A DNA stretch of 64,000 bases from positions 3,841,501 through 3,905,500 of the forward strand of contig NZ_CP060393.1 in the NCBI RefSeq assembly GCF_014274685.1, read 5' to 3'. Each line of letters starts with the position of its first letter. Within the stretch, counting starts at the first letter, position 1. Source of the DNA: Edaphobacter sp. 4G125 (GTDB lineage: Bacteria > Acidobacteriota > Terriglobia > Terriglobales > Acidobacteriaceae). The notes under the pieces are model-generated. The model was not told where the DNA came from, searched no databases, and was given only the letters and a program-made list of their open reading frames with translations. The translations under genes were made by a program, and so were the position numbers. Shown here piece after piece: positions 46,120 to 55,752 of this stretch.

Positions 46120-47163
46120 ATGGCATTTCGTTCCGGTTTCGTCTCTATTATCGGCCGCCCTAATGCGGGTAAGTCGACCCTCCTTAACGCCTTGCTTGGG
46201 CAGAAGCTCGCAATCGTCACTCATAAGCCACAGACGACGCGTACGCGTATTCATGGTGTGCTGGAAGTTCCGCTGCGCAAGAAGACCCGCACCGATACCG
46301 GGCATCCGGCTGCGCAGATCGTTTTGGTCGATACGCCCGGAATTCACAAACCCACCTCTCAGCTCGACCGCCGCATGATGCAGGAAGTTCAGGATGCGCT
46401 GGAGTCGCGCGACCTGGTGCTGTTTCTTGTCGACGTGACACACCGACTGCCCCGCGAGAATGACGGCGACAGCAAATCTCCTTCGGCAACACGGCGGCGG
46501 CTCTCCGCGGCCGAAGACGAGTTTGCGCTCTCGTTTGTGCGCAAGCTTACCTGCCCGGTGATCCTTATCCTCAACAAGATCGATATGGTTCGAAAAGATG
46601 AGCTGCTTCCGCTGATTGCACATTGGAGCTCGCTGCACCGCTTTGCCGCCGTCATTCCAATCTCAGCGAAGAAGAAGCTGGGCCTGGAGCTGTTGCTAGA
46701 CCAGGTGATTGCGCAGCTTCCTGAGGGCCAGCGATATTTCCCGAAGTATCAGCTCACCGATCAGCCGGAACGCTTTCTGGCAGCAGAGATTATTCGCGAG
46801 AAGATTCTCCTGCTGACCGGCGAAGAGGTTCCCTACGCGACTGCAGTAGTGATTGAGAAATACGAAGAGCCCGCATCGCTGCGCAAGACAAAGGACGGGA
46901 AGCTGCCCGTCACCAAAATTGCCGCCACGATCTTCTGCGAACGAGCGGGCCAGAAAGCCATTCTGATCGGGAAAAATGGTGAGATGCTCAAACGCATCGG
47001 GACGAACGCCCGCAAAGAGATTGAATCCTTATTGGGCACTCGGGTCTTCCTGGAGCTATTCATCAAAGTTCACGAGGACTGGCGCAGTTCGGCCAACTTT
47101 GTGGAAGACCTCGACTGGCGGCGGCAGTTGGAGGAGATCGCTTCCAGGCAGACCGAGGAGTAG
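46120..47163 (+). CDS. era: GTPase Era with insertions
   Basis: A 347-residue essential GTPase that binds the 3' end of 16S rRNA and helps 30S maturation. G motifs: GRPNAGKS (G1), TTRTRIHG with the switch threonines (G2), DTPG (G3) and NKID (G4). The KH domain has ILIGKNGEMLKRIG. Relative to E. coli Era (301 residues) there are two insertions. One of about 12-15 residues precedes VLVDTPG (PLRKKTRTDTGHP), and one of about 15-20 follows THRLPREN. The start may be ATG at 46120 or 46111. Neither has a clear ribosome binding site. It is divergent from the secreted esterase gene. Confidence 0.95.
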   Translation: MAFRSGFVSIIGRPNAGKSTLLNALLGQKLAIVTHKPQTTRTRIHGVLEVPLRKKTRTDTGHPAAQIVLVDTPGIHKPTSQLDRRMMQEVQDALESRDLVLFLVDVTHRLPRENDGDSKSPSATRRRLSAAEDEFALSFVRKLTCPVILILNKIDMVRKDELLPLIAHWSSLHRFAAVIPISAKKKLGLELLLDQVIAQLPEGQRYFPKYQLTDQPERFLAAEIIREKILLLTGEEVPYATAVVIEKYEEPASLRKTKDGKLPVTKIAATIFCERAGQKAILIGKNGEMLKRIGTNARKEIESLLGTRVFLELFIKVHEDWRSSANFVEDLDWRRQLEEIASRQTEE

Positions 47164-47294
47164 CTTGACGCCTCCCAGTGAAGCTCATATTCTCCTCCCA
47201 CTGGGGAAACCCTTGTTTCGTGTAACCGCTACAGCAACACCCCTGTTAATGGAAAGGTGGAGACTTGTCGCACACTGCATCGCCCCCTCCTGAC

Positions 47295-48230
47295 ATGAAG
47301 ACCGATCGACGCAACTTTCTGAAGCAGACCGCGATGACGACCGCAGCTCTCTCGCTCGGCCAAAGCGCATTTGCCGAATCGGAAGTGCAGCCGGCGTTCA
47401 AACCCTTTGATCTTGGCTTGCTGATCCATCCATATCCTGATGTAGAGGGGCCGATCGCTCTTGTTCGTAAACTTGGCTTCCCTACCTGCTTTCTTTCACT
47501 CGACAGCTATATCGGCAAGTTCACGCCTGCGTTGGCGAAGACGATGCGCGATGCGCTAGACAAACACCAGGTCGTCGCCACGACAGTTGAAGTCGTTCGT
47601 CCCGAGCCACTCAAATGGAACTTTATGGATGGGCCATCGACCATCGGTATCGTTCCTCGCCAATATCGTGCAGCCCGGATCGATGCCCTGAAGCAGGTCT
47701 CCGACTTTGGAAAGCTCCTCGGCGTCAAGCAGGTCCAGACCCACTGTGGCTTCATTCCAGAAAATCCCCGCGACGAACTCTATGAAGAGACCGTCCAAGC
47801 TATCCGTGAGCTGACTCTTCATTGTGCAGGCAACGACCAGAGCTTCCTGATGGAAACTGGTCAGGAGACTCCGACGACAATGTCACGTGTGATTCGCGAT
47901 GTCAATCATCCTGCGCTTGGCGTCGGACTGGATACAGCGAACCTGATCCTGTACGGCAAGGCGAACCCTGTCGATGCAGTCAAGATTCTTGGCCCACACA
48001 TTCGTGCTATGCATGCCAAGGATGGCAAGTGGCCCACGAACCCTTCGGAGTTAGGCAAGGAGGTCCTCATCGGGCAGGGAGAGGTCGATTTCCGAAAGGT
48101 CTTCGAGGGACTTCGCGCCGCAGGTTACAAGGGAGCAGTCAGCATCGAGCGCGAGACCTCGGGACCGCAACAGATTGAAGACGTGCGCCAGGAGAAGATC
48201 TACCTCGAACGCATTCTTAATCAGGTTTAA
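47295..48230 (+). CDS. Tat-exported sugar phosphate isomerase/epimerase-like TIM barrel protein
   Basis: A 311-residue protein of the AP-endonuclease-2/xylose-isomerase-like TIM-barrel group. The N-terminus carries a twin-arginine signal (DRRNFLKQ, then TAMTTAALSLGQSAFA), so a folded and probably metal-loaded enzyme is exported. Barrel landmarks are FIPENPRDELY, FLMETGQE (metal Glu), GVGLDTANLILYG, AMHAKDG and the last Glu of AVSIERE. The start at 47295 gives the Tat signal. A TTG at 47265 with AAAGGTGGAG upstream would add ten residues. It is 30 bases upstream of a Tat-exported oxidoreductase, and they likely act on one sugar in the periplasm. Confidence 0.85.
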   Translation: MKTDRRNFLKQTAMTTAALSLGQSAFAESEVQPAFKPFDLGLLIHPYPDVEGPIALVRKLGFPTCFLSLDSYIGKFTPALAKTMRDALDKHQVVATTVEVVRPEPLKWNFMDGPSTIGIVPRQYRAARIDALKQVSDFGKLLGVKQVQTHCGFIPENPRDELYEETVQAIRELTLHCAGNDQSFLMETGQETPTTMSRVIRDVNHPALGVGLDTANLILYGKANPVDAVKILGPHIRAMHAKDGKWPTNPSELGKEVLIGQGEVDFRKVFEGLRAAGYKGAVSIERETSGPQQIEDVRQEKIYLERILNQV

Positions 48231-48260
48231 TCCGCATAGAAATTACGGAGACAATTTCAT

Positions 48261-49523
48261 ATGGATAGACGCAAATTTGTTCAGGGCGCGGCAACAGCCT
48301 CGGGACTTCTTTTTGTTAAACCCCAGACGGCATTCAGCTACGCCGCAAACTCTCGCGTACGTTGGGGACTATTAGGCTGCGGCCGACGCGGTACCGCCGT
48401 GGCAACCTCCTTTGCCAAGAACGCTGGAGTCGAGATTGTTGCTCTTGCAGACATCTTTCCTGACCAGCTCGCTAGAGGAAAGCAGCATTTCGACAAGGTA
48501 AATGCCTCACTGGGGCTTCCTGCCATTGATCAGCGCCGGATGTTCCGTGGACATGATGCCTCAAAGGCCATCGCGGCCTGCAAGGATGTCGATGCGGTAC
48601 AGATCTCCACTCCACCATTTTTCCATGTCGATCATCTCGACACAGTGACTGCGGGCGGAAAACATGCCTACTGCGAGAAGCCCGTCGGGGTCGATGTCCC
48701 CCAGACGCGTCGCGCGCTCGAGATTGGCCAACGCGAGAACAGTAAAGTCAGCATGGCTGTCGGCTTCCAAATTCGCTCGGCTCCTCCGTTTGTCGAACTG
48801 GTTCGACGCATTCATGCAGGACAGATCGGAAAGATCGCACAGATTGCGGCGTACTATAACGCGCCCCCTGCGGCGATGGTCGACGGTATAACACCCGGCA
48901 CCGACGAGTATCGCCTGCGTAATTGGTTACTGTACAAAAATCTCTCGGGCGATATTTTGGTAGAACAGAATATCCATGTCATCGATGTGTGCAACTGGGT
49001 CATGCAGTCTCATCCCATCGCCGCCTATGCGAAGAGCAGCCGCAAAGTAATTCAGCGTCCGGGCGATACCGCGGATAATTATGAGATCATCTACACCTAC
49101 CCGGACGACATCGAGATGAGCTTCACCTCAACGCAGTTCAACAAGAACCACTTCTTCGACGTCTCGGAACGCTTCTTCGGAAGCGAAGGACTGGCCGATG
49201 CTCCTTACAGCGGCGCGCTTCAGATTCGCGGCACGCAGCCCTGGGCGTGGAGTTCCGGCGCGGCAAAACCAACCGGACAGTTCGCCGCCAACGGAGACTT
49301 CTCTGACAATCTTGCCGAAGCCGATCCCATGAAGGATCGCGACTTCGTTCAGAGCATCGTCAGCGGGAAGTTTCAGAACCAGATTGCAGCCGGAGTGGAT
49401 ACCGCCCGCAGCTGCATCATGGGAAGAAAATCCGCCGAGACAGGCCGCACTGTCACATGGCAGGAGATTGAGGCGGACAACGACGCGTACTCTCTGGGAA
49501 TGGATCTGAAGCAGTTTAGCTAA
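48261..49523 (+). CDS. Tat-exported Gfo/Idh/MocA-family oxidoreductase
   Basis: A 420-residue NAD(P)-dependent sugar or polyol dehydrogenase. A twin-arginine signal is present (MDRRKFVQGAATASGLLF). The Rossmann fold follows with WGLLGCGRRGTA (GxGxxG-like), the acidic residue in ALADIFP, the catalytic EKPVG motif (AYCEKPVGVD, about 137) and a C-terminal alpha/beta substrate domain. As with glucose-fructose oxidoreductase, the nicotinamide cofactor is probably bound before export. It is in an operon with the TIM-barrel isomerase. Acidobacteria and Bacteroidota carry many such exported pairs, with substrates mostly unknown. Confidence 0.9.
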   Translation: MDRRKFVQGAATASGLLFVKPQTAFSYAANSRVRWGLLGCGRRGTAVATSFAKNAGVEIVALADIFPDQLARGKQHFDKVNASLGLPAIDQRRMFRGHDASKAIAACKDVDAVQISTPPFFHVDHLDTVTAGGKHAYCEKPVGVDVPQTRRALEIGQRENSKVSMAVGFQIRSAPPFVELVRRIHAGQIGKIAQIAAYYNAPPAAMVDGITPGTDEYRLRNWLLYKNLSGDILVEQNIHVIDVCNWVMQSHPIAAYAKSSRKVIQRPGDTADNYEIIYTYPDDIEMSFTSTQFNKNHFFDVSERFFGSEGLADAPYSGALQIRGTQPWAWSSGAAKPTGQFAANGDFSDNLAEADPMKDRDFVQSIVSGKFQNQIAAGVDTARSCIMGRKSAETGRTVTWQEIEADNDAYSLGMDLKQFS

Positions 49524-49527
49524 AGGC

Positions 49528-50907
49528 TTACTCCTTCACATTCACGCCCAGAGCCTTCATCTTGCGGTAGAGGTGGCTTCGCTCTAGTCCTAACCCCTCT
49601 GCCGCACGGCTGATATTGCCGTGCACCTCGTCGAGCTTCTTCAGGATGAACTCTCTCTCATAAGCCTCGCGTGCCTCTACCAGACTTGAGAATTCCTCGG
49701 TCTTCGTGTTCAACCTGCCAGACTCAGTCAACTTTGGACCGCGATAGACCAGCATCGGCAGATACTTTTTCTCGATGCGATGGATCTTCGGGTTGAGGAT
49801 CAGCACCCGCTCCACCAGATTGCGAAGTTCGCGCACATTGCCGGGCCAGTGATACTGGCGCAGCACAGCGACAGCATCCTCCGTAATCTCCACGCGGGGA
49901 CGGCCATACTGCTGGCCAAACTCCTCCAAAAATTCCTTTACCAGTAATGGGATATCTTCCTTCCGTTCACGCAGTGGAGGAACATAGAACGGAATCACAT
50001 TCAGGCGATAAAACAGGTCCTCACGAAAATTTCCGCGGGCAATCTCATCTTCAAGGTCTTTGTTCGTAGCTGCGATGACACGCACATCGACGTGCACCGG
50101 ATGCGATGCCCCGACAGGAAGGAATCTCTGCTCATCGAGAGCCCGTAACACTTTAGCCTGTGTCTTCAAGCTCATGTCACCGACCTCGTCGAGAAACAGC
50201 GTTCCACCATCGGCGCGTTCGAAGGTCCCTCGTTTCTCCTGCGGGCCGCCGGGAACAGCACCATGGCGATATCCAAAGAGCTCGCTTTCGATATAGTCCT
50301 CGGGGATAGCTGCGCAGTTCAGCTCAACGAAGGGCCGGTCCTTGCGGAGACTGGCTGCGTGCATCGCGCGGCCAATCAGCTCTTTGCCCGTTCCGCTCTC
50401 TCCAAAGATCAGCACGCGCCCGTTGGTAGGAGCCATCAGCTGAATCTGTTGCCGCAGGGCCTTCATCGCAACGCTCTGTCCAGTCACATTGCTTTTGGTC
50501 GTAAGTTGACGGGCAAACTCAGCATTGTCCGCGCGCATCTGCCGTGCGCGCATAGCATTCTTGACGACGATCAAGGTACGTTCCAACGAGAGCGGTTTCT
50601 CGAGAAAGTCATACGCGCCGAGCTTGGTTGCACGCACGGCAGCTTCAATCGTCCCGTGCCCACTGATAATGACTACCTCAGGCAGGCTGGTGTTTTCGAG
50701 CCGTCTAATCTCTCCCAATGTCTCCAGCCCATCTCGATCCGGCAGCCAGATATCCAGTAGCACCACGTCGTAGTCGGCATCGCGCACCAGATCCAGCGCT
50801 TCGGTCGCCGTCGCGCTTGTGGTCACGAGATACCCCTCTTCGCGAAGAATACCCTCGAGCGATTCGCGGATTTCCGCTTCGTCGTCGACGATCAGAACGT
50901 GGTTCAA
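49528..50907 (-). CDS. ntrX: NtrC/NtrX-type response regulator with altered GAFTGA loop
   Basis: A 459-residue regulator: receiver domain (1-118, phospho-acceptor Asp52, Lys104), AAA+ domain (about 140-370) with Walker A GESGTGKE (169-176) and Walker B GGTLFLDE (234-241), and a C-terminal Fis-type helix-turn-helix (about 430-455, NISRAAEGLGLERSHLYRK). The sigma-54 contact loop, normally GAFTGA, reads GAVPGG at 216-221, losing the key Phe and Thr. It therefore may not activate sigma-54 polymerase and may act as a DNA-binding repressor or by another route. It overlaps the kinase gene by four bases. Confidence 0.92.
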   Translation of the reverse strand: MNHVLIVDDEAEIRESLEGILREEGYLVTTSATATEALDLVRDADYDVVLLDIWLPDRDGLETLGEIRRLENTSLPEVVIISGHGTIEAAVRATKLGAYDFLEKPLSLERTLIVVKNAMRARQMRADNAEFARQLTTKSNVTGQSVAMKALRQQIQLMAPTNGRVLIFGESGTGKELIGRAMHAASLRKDRPFVELNCAAIPEDYIESELFGYRHGAVPGGPQEKRGTFERADGGTLFLDEVGDMSLKTQAKVLRALDEQRFLPVGASHPVHVDVRVIAATNKDLEDEIARGNFREDLFYRLNVIPFYVPPLRERKEDIPLLVKEFLEEFGQQYGRPRVEITEDAVAVLRQYHWPGNVRELRNLVERVLILNPKIHRIEKKYLPMLVYRGPKLTESGRLNTKTEEFSSLVEAREAYEREFILKKLDEVHGNISRAAEGLGLERSHLYRKMKALGVNVKE

Positions 50908-53273
50908 GCCGTTACGCCTCCATTCCTATGTGCCGCGCTTGCCTGTCCCTCCAGTTCTCCTTCCGAACTCGCAGCAGCGCGCAATTCGATAATGAATTTC
51001 GCCCCTGCGGGAACATTCTTCTCCGCGCGAATCGTGCCCTGATGCTCCTGAACGATCTTGGCTGCAATGGCGAGCCCCAAGCCGGTGCCACGCTGCTTGG
51101 TCGAAAAGTAGGGCAGGAAGAGCCGGTCGCGCATCTCATCCGTCAAACCCGACCCCGTATCGGCGACGGTAAGCTCCACCATGCCATTCTCCAGCAGGCT
51201 GGTAGCGATACGCAGCTCTCGGAGCAGGCTCGATTGCATCGCCTCGGCGGCGTTATCGATCAGGTTGCCGAACGCGCGCTTCAGCGCATCCGGATCGGCC
51301 ATCACCAGTGGCAGCCCCTTGCCCATCCGCCGAACAATGGTGATGTTCTGCATCCGTCCGGCAAACATCGCCAGGGCATTCTCCACAATCGTGTTTAGAT
51401 CCGCAGGGCGCGGCTGAGCCGTGGGAAACTCTGCCAGCGCAGAGAACTGATCGACCAGTGAGCGCATGCTCTCCACTGAACTGGAGATGACCTCACTGCA
51501 ACGCCGGATCACACTCGGAGAAGGTGAATCGATCTGATGAAATCGCAGCGTCTCGGCAAGCCGGTCGATGTGCCGGCGAATCTGCTCGGCGCTTAGGCCA
51601 ATGGGCGTCAGAGGATTTTTAATCTCATGCGCTACCCGACGCGCCACTTCTTTCCATGCCGATTGCTTTTGAGCTCGCAGCAGCTCCGTCGCATCTTCCA
51701 ACACAATGACATAACCGCGATGCTCACGCCGCATACGATCACTACCCACTGAACTCTCCAGCAAGGCCACGGTTGCCAACAGATTCAACGTGCCTCCGAA
51801 TCCTTCCTTTCCGGGGGCCGTCATCTCAATCTCACTTGAAGCAGAACCCATGCGGTGGCTGCGATTGATCAGGCGATCGAGAATCTCCGCGACATCGACG
51901 GGAAAGACCTCTTCCATCGCCAGCCCGAGAAACGGCCGCTGCCCCCCAGGATCCATCATCTCGCTCAGTGCGCGATTGGTGAGGATAACCTTACGATTTG
52001 CATCGAGGGTTGCCACGCCATTGGGAATTGTCTCCAGCATCGTCTCGAGCTCGCTACGGCGGGCTTCGAGCGCGGAGTTGGCCGCACTCAGCTGAATGGT
52101 CGATTCCTCCACCGCCCGGCGGCTGCCCTCAAGATCGGCAGCCATATGATTGAAGCTCCGCACCAGCTCTCCAAGTTCCTCGGTTGCACTCTCCTTCACG
52201 CGATGGCCGTAGTCTCCGGCTGCAATCGCATCCATAGCGTCTGCCAGAGCCTCGACCGGTTTCGTCACCTGTTTGGAGAGATGCAGCGCCAACCAGCTCG
52301 AAGAAAACAGGGCCAGGCTGGTCATCATCAGCAGTAGAAGCATGTATAGATTTCGCAGCTGCCGTCGGCTGCGAAACAGCGTCCAGTAGGTATCGGCCGC
52401 CGAACGGAGACTCCCCATCGTCTCCGCCATGCCCTGCGGCATCGGCAATCCCACTACGACAACGATGCCTTTCTTGGCCGTCGCCGCGCCCAAAGCATAG
52501 TCCGTATCTTCAATACTGAAGATTGGCGTATCACTGCGTCGTGCCACGGTAAGGATCGCTTCCTCTTTCGAGGCCATCCGATCCGTAGCAATATCTGCTC
52601 CTGTCTTTGCTTCTTTGCCCTCAGGGAGCCAGGGCTTAACACGAACCGGTGCGCCATCTCCCTTCGGAATCTGAAAGGAAGAGATGGTCTGCTGGTCGTG
52701 GTAGACCACCACAAATCCACTCTGCAATGTAATCTCGTGCTGGCGCAGGATCGCCAGGACATTTCGGCCATACGCTGCGCCCGTCGTCTTTTCGGGGAGA
52801 TCGGGCAGAGAAGTGGCGATCGATTCGGCCTCGGCCCTGGCGTTCGCCGTTGTATATCGCGCTAGTTCGAATGCCATATTATTGCTGGCGTTGCGCATCT
52901 CCGTTACCGGCTGCGAAAACCAGCGCTCTACGGCACGGTTCAGCAAGAGATAGCTGAACGAAAACATGAACGAGATCGGAAGCAGGCTAACCAGCACCGC
53001 CCCCCACAGCATTCGTGTTCGAAGACGCGTGCCCATCACTCGGCTACGTTGATCCGCATACAGCTTCAATACGTTGCGGACCAGCATCACCAGAACGACG
53101 ACAAACAGAAGAAAGGCTACGATCGTCAGGCCGGTATAGATAAAGATCTGCCCGGTAGTCTCTGGATCTAGAAAACGCTTATTGAAGGCATTCAAAGCCG
53201 CCAGAGATGCTAGAAGCACAAGGAGGCAGGTACCCAGAGCAACACTTAGTCCCTTCCGCTTGTTGTCGTCCAT
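50904..53273 (-). CDS. ntrY: NtrY-type membrane sensor histidine kinase
   Basis: A 789-residue sensor with TM helices at about 8-25, 38-62, 90-112 and 310-335, and a periplasmic stretch between them. It continues with HAMP (about 335-385), PAS (about 410-520), HisKA with RRVAHEIKNPLTPIGLSAEQ (His near 552) and an HATPase_c domain (N-box FGNLIDNAAEAM, G-box ADTGSGL, GTGLGLAIAAKI). This layout is typical of NtrY. It phosphorylates the adjacent NtrX. It lies 25 bases downstream of alanine dehydrogenase, and the three genes are probably one unit coupling nitrogen status to control. The signal sensed is unknown. Confidence 0.92.
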   Translation of the reverse strand: MDDNKRKGLSVALGTCLLVLLASLAALNAFNKRFLDPETTGQIFIYTGLTIVAFLLFVVVLVMLVRNVLKLYADQRSRVMGTRLRTRMLWGAVLVSLLPISFMFSFSYLLLNRAVERWFSQPVTEMRNASNNMAFELARYTTANARAEAESIATSLPDLPEKTTGAAYGRNVLAILRQHEITLQSGFVVVYHDQQTISSFQIPKGDGAPVRVKPWLPEGKEAKTGADIATDRMASKEEAILTVARRSDTPIFSIEDTDYALGAATAKKGIVVVVGLPMPQGMAETMGSLRSAADTYWTLFRSRRQLRNLYMLLLLMMTSLALFSSSWLALHLSKQVTKPVEALADAMDAIAAGDYGHRVKESATEELGELVRSFNHMAADLEGSRRAVEESTIQLSAANSALEARRSELETMLETIPNGVATLDANRKVILTNRALSEMMDPGGQRPFLGLAMEEVFPVDVAEILDRLINRSHRMGSASSEIEMTAPGKEGFGGTLNLLATVALLESSVGSDRMRREHRGYVIVLEDATELLRAQKQSAWKEVARRVAHEIKNPLTPIGLSAEQIRRHIDRLAETLRFHQIDSPSPSVIRRCSEVISSSVESMRSLVDQFSALAEFPTAQPRPADLNTIVENALAMFAGRMQNITIVRRMGKGLPLVMADPDALKRAFGNLIDNAAEAMQSSLLRELRIATSLLENGMVELTVADTGSGLTDEMRDRLFLPYFSTKQRGTGLGLAIAAKIVQEHQGTIRAEKNVPAGAKFIIELRAAASSEGELEGQASAAHRNGGVTA

Positions 53274-53297
53274 GGATATCTCCGTGTCTTGAGGTGG

Positions 53298-54410
53298 TTA
53301 CACCAACTCCGCCACGCTCTTCCACTCCCGCTTCTGCGCCGCGGCAACGGCTTCATAGGTCAACACGCCGTCATAGGTGTTTACCCCTTCAGCGATGCCT
53401 TTGTCCTCCTGGATAGCTGCCTTCGCTCCCAACTTTGCCAGCTTCATCACATACGGGAAAGTCGCATTCGTCAACGCCAGGGTCGAAGTATTCGGAACAG
53501 CCGCCGGCATATTGGTCACACAGTAATGAACGACACCATTGACCTCGAACGATGGATCGCTGTGCGTCGTTGGGTGTGCTGTTTCGATGCAGCCTCCCTG
53601 ATCGATCGCAACATCAACAATCACGGCACCCTTCTTCATCTTTTCGACCATAACTTTGGTCACGATCTTCGGCGCCGCCGCCCCGGGAATCAGAACGCCT
53701 CCGATCAGCAAGTCCGCCTCGCTCGCTGCGCGCTCGATGTTGTAGCTGTTCGAGGCCATCGTAAATACGCGGCCATTGAAGATATCGTCCAGCTCCCGCA
53801 GCCGGTTCAGGTTCAAATCTACCAAAGTGACCTTCGCGCCCATCCCCAGCGCGATCTTCGCCGCATTGGTTCCAACCACTCCACCGCCAATAATGCAGAC
53901 ATTCGCCGGAGGGACCCCCGGAACGCCTCCCAGCAGCAGACCGCGACCCCCATGCTCCTTGGTCAGATACTCCGCGCCTACCTGCACGCTCAAACGACCG
54001 GCGACCTCGCTCATCGGGGTCAGTAGCGGCAGCGCTCCGACGCGGTCCCGAACCGTCTCATAGGCGATTCCCGTTACCTTCTTTTCCAGAAGGGCGTTGG
54101 TCAACTCCTTCAAGGGAGCCAGATGAAGATAAGTGAACAGCACCAGTCCCTCGCGGAAGTGCCTGTACTCCTTTTCGACCGGTTCCTTGACCTTGACGAC
54201 CATATCGGCCAGCCGCCATACATCATGGGCCGAACCGACGATCTCGGCTCCGGCGTTCTGATATTCCTCATCCGGCATGGCAGAAAGCGCCCCGGACTTC
54301 TGCTCCACTAGAACTTTATGTCCAGCCTCGACTAATGCCTTGACTCCTGCCGGGGTAATCCCCACCCTGCTTTCATGGTCTTTTACTTCCTTGGGGACGC
54401 CAATAATCAT
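53298..54410 (-). CDS. ald: alanine dehydrogenase
   Basis: A 370-residue NAD-dependent enzyme that reversibly converts L-alanine to pyruvate and ammonium. The start is set at 54410 because it gives the canonical [20 protein letters not shown], and GGAGAAAG lies upstream. The longer ATG at 54425 begins within that binding site. Landmarks are HVKVKEP-like MVVKVKEP, the NAD-binding [18 protein letters not shown] (about 170-187), and [15 protein letters not shown]. It precedes ntrY-ntrX, suggesting ammonia assimilation or release under Ntr-type control. TACAAT on the minus strand at 54431-54436 may be its -10 box. Confidence 0.96.
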   Translation of the reverse strand: MIIGVPKEVKDHESRVGITPAGVKALVEAGHKVLVEQKSGALSAMPDEEYQNAGAEIVGSAHDVWRLADMVVKVKEPVEKEYRHFREGLVLFTYLHLAPLKELTNALLEKKVTGIAYETVRDRVGALPLLTPMSEVAGRLSVQVGAEYLTKEHGGRGLLLGGVPGVPPANVCIIGGGVVGTNAAKIALGMGAKVTLVDLNLNRLRELDDIFNGRVFTMASNSYNIERAASEADLLIGGVLIPGAAAPKIVTKVMVEKMKKGAVIVDVAIDQGGCIETAHPTTHSDPSFEVNGVVHYCVTNMPAAVPNTSTLALTNATFPYVMKLAKLGAKAAIQEDKGIAEGVNTYDGVLTYEAVAAAQKREWKSVAELV

Positions 54411-54599
54411 TTTGTCTTTCTCCATAAATCATTGTATCTGCGCACTCTCAAAATCCGCCCCAGCCCCTCTCTTCCCCGCTTCGTGGTCTTGTTTCTCCCA
54501 GATTGGACCGCGCACCATTCGAGTCACCACGCAGCAGGCTTGATTCTGGCCGTACAATAGCCATAACTACCGTTCCTTCAGGAAGCCCACACAGTCCAA

Positions 54600-55664
54600 A
54601 TGTCTTCGAACTCCTTCCAGACCCGCTACTCGCGCATCCACAACATGCGGTCGCTCTTCAGCCTTTTTTCCAGCGACTTAGCCATCGATCTTGGAACCGC
54701 CAACACCCTTGTCTTCGCGCACAATAAAGGAATCATTGTTAATGAGCCCTCCATCATTGCCGTCAACAAGATCACCAACGAGGTAGAGGCGGTCGGGAAA
54801 GAGGCCAAGGAGATGCTCGGCCGAACCCCCGGCAACATCGTCGCCATCAAGCCGATGAAAGACGGGGTCATCGCCGATTTCCGGCATACCGAAAAGATGC
54901 TGAACTACTTCATCCAGAAGGCGCACAACCGCAAGATGATGGTGCATCCCCGCATCGTCATCGGCGTCCCTTCTGAGATCACCCAGGTTGAAAAGCGCGC
55001 CGTCATGGATTCGGCCTATCGGGCAAAGGCTTCGGAGGTTCACCTTGTGGAACAAGCCATGGTCGCCGCCATCGGCGCCGGGCTGCCTATCACCGAACCT
55101 GGCGGAAACATGGTCGTCGATATTGGCGGCGGGACTACAGATATTGCGGTGATCTCACTGGCCGGTATCGTCTACTCGCGCTCGGTTCGTATGGCCGGCA
55201 ATCAGATGGATGAGGCTGTCATCACCTATCTCAAGCGGAAGTACAACCTCCTGATCGGTGAACGCACCGGCGAACTTATCAAGATGCAGCTCGGCTCCGC
55301 CTACCCGCTCGATAAGCCGCTCTCTATGGAGGTCAAGGGTCGCAACCTCATCGAAGGCGTCCCCAAAACCATCACCATCGACGATTCCGAAATCCGTGAA
55401 GCACTCTCCGAATGCATCTCCACCATCATCAATGCGATTCGCGTCGCTCTCGAACGTACTCCCCCTGAGCTCTCCGCCGACATCTCCGACCGCGGAATCG
55501 TGCTCACAGGAGGCGGTGCGCTCATCAAGAATCTCGACAAGCGCATCCGCGAAGAGACCGGACTGCCCGTCTCCATCGCAGATGATCCCCTCGCTTCCGT
55601 GGTGTTGGGAACCGGAAAGATGCTCTCTGACTTCAACCTGCTCCGCAAGATCTCGATTGAATAG
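54600..55664 (+). CDS. mreB: rod-shape-determining actin homologue MreB
   Basis: A 354-residue bacterial actin that forms membrane-bound filaments guiding side-wall synthesis. The actin-fold phosphate loops are DLGTANTL (phosphate 1) and DIGGGTTDIAVIS (phosphate 2), with GGGALIKNLDKRI as the adenosine motif. AGGAAG upstream supports the start at 54600. The short 15-residue extension before MRSLFSLFSSDLAIDLG is unusual but consistent in frame. It is not next to mreCD-mrdA-rodA (about 11 kb away). Its own -10-like TACAAT lies at 54553-54558. A strong terminator follows. Confidence 0.97.
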   Translation: MSSNSFQTRYSRIHNMRSLFSLFSSDLAIDLGTANTLVFAHNKGIIVNEPSIIAVNKITNEVEAVGKEAKEMLGRTPGNIVAIKPMKDGVIADFRHTEKMLNYFIQKAHNRKMMVHPRIVIGVPSEITQVEKRAVMDSAYRAKASEVHLVEQAMVAAIGAGLPITEPGGNMVVDIGGGTTDIAVISLAGIVYSRSVRMAGNQMDEAVITYLKRKYNLLIGERTGELIKMQLGSAYPLDKPLSMEVKGRNLIEGVPKTITIDDSEIREALSECISTIINAIRVALERTPPELSADISDRGIVLTGGGALIKNLDKRIREETGLPVSIADDPLASVVLGTGKMLSDFNLLRKISIE

Positions 55665-55681
55665 TTCTCACTATTCAACAG

Positions 55682-55712
55682 AAAAAGCCCCGGATTTCCG
55701 GGGCTTTTCTGT
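55682..55712 (+). terminator. terminator after mreB
   Basis: AAAAGCCCCGGA at 55683-55694 pairs with 55697-55708, followed by a T-rich run. It is the classical intrinsic terminator form, and its A-rich left arm may also serve the convergent lipoprotein gene. Confidence 0.88.
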
Positions 55713-55752
55713 TTTCACAATTGCTGAAAACTTCCGGGGAAGGATCGATAAT

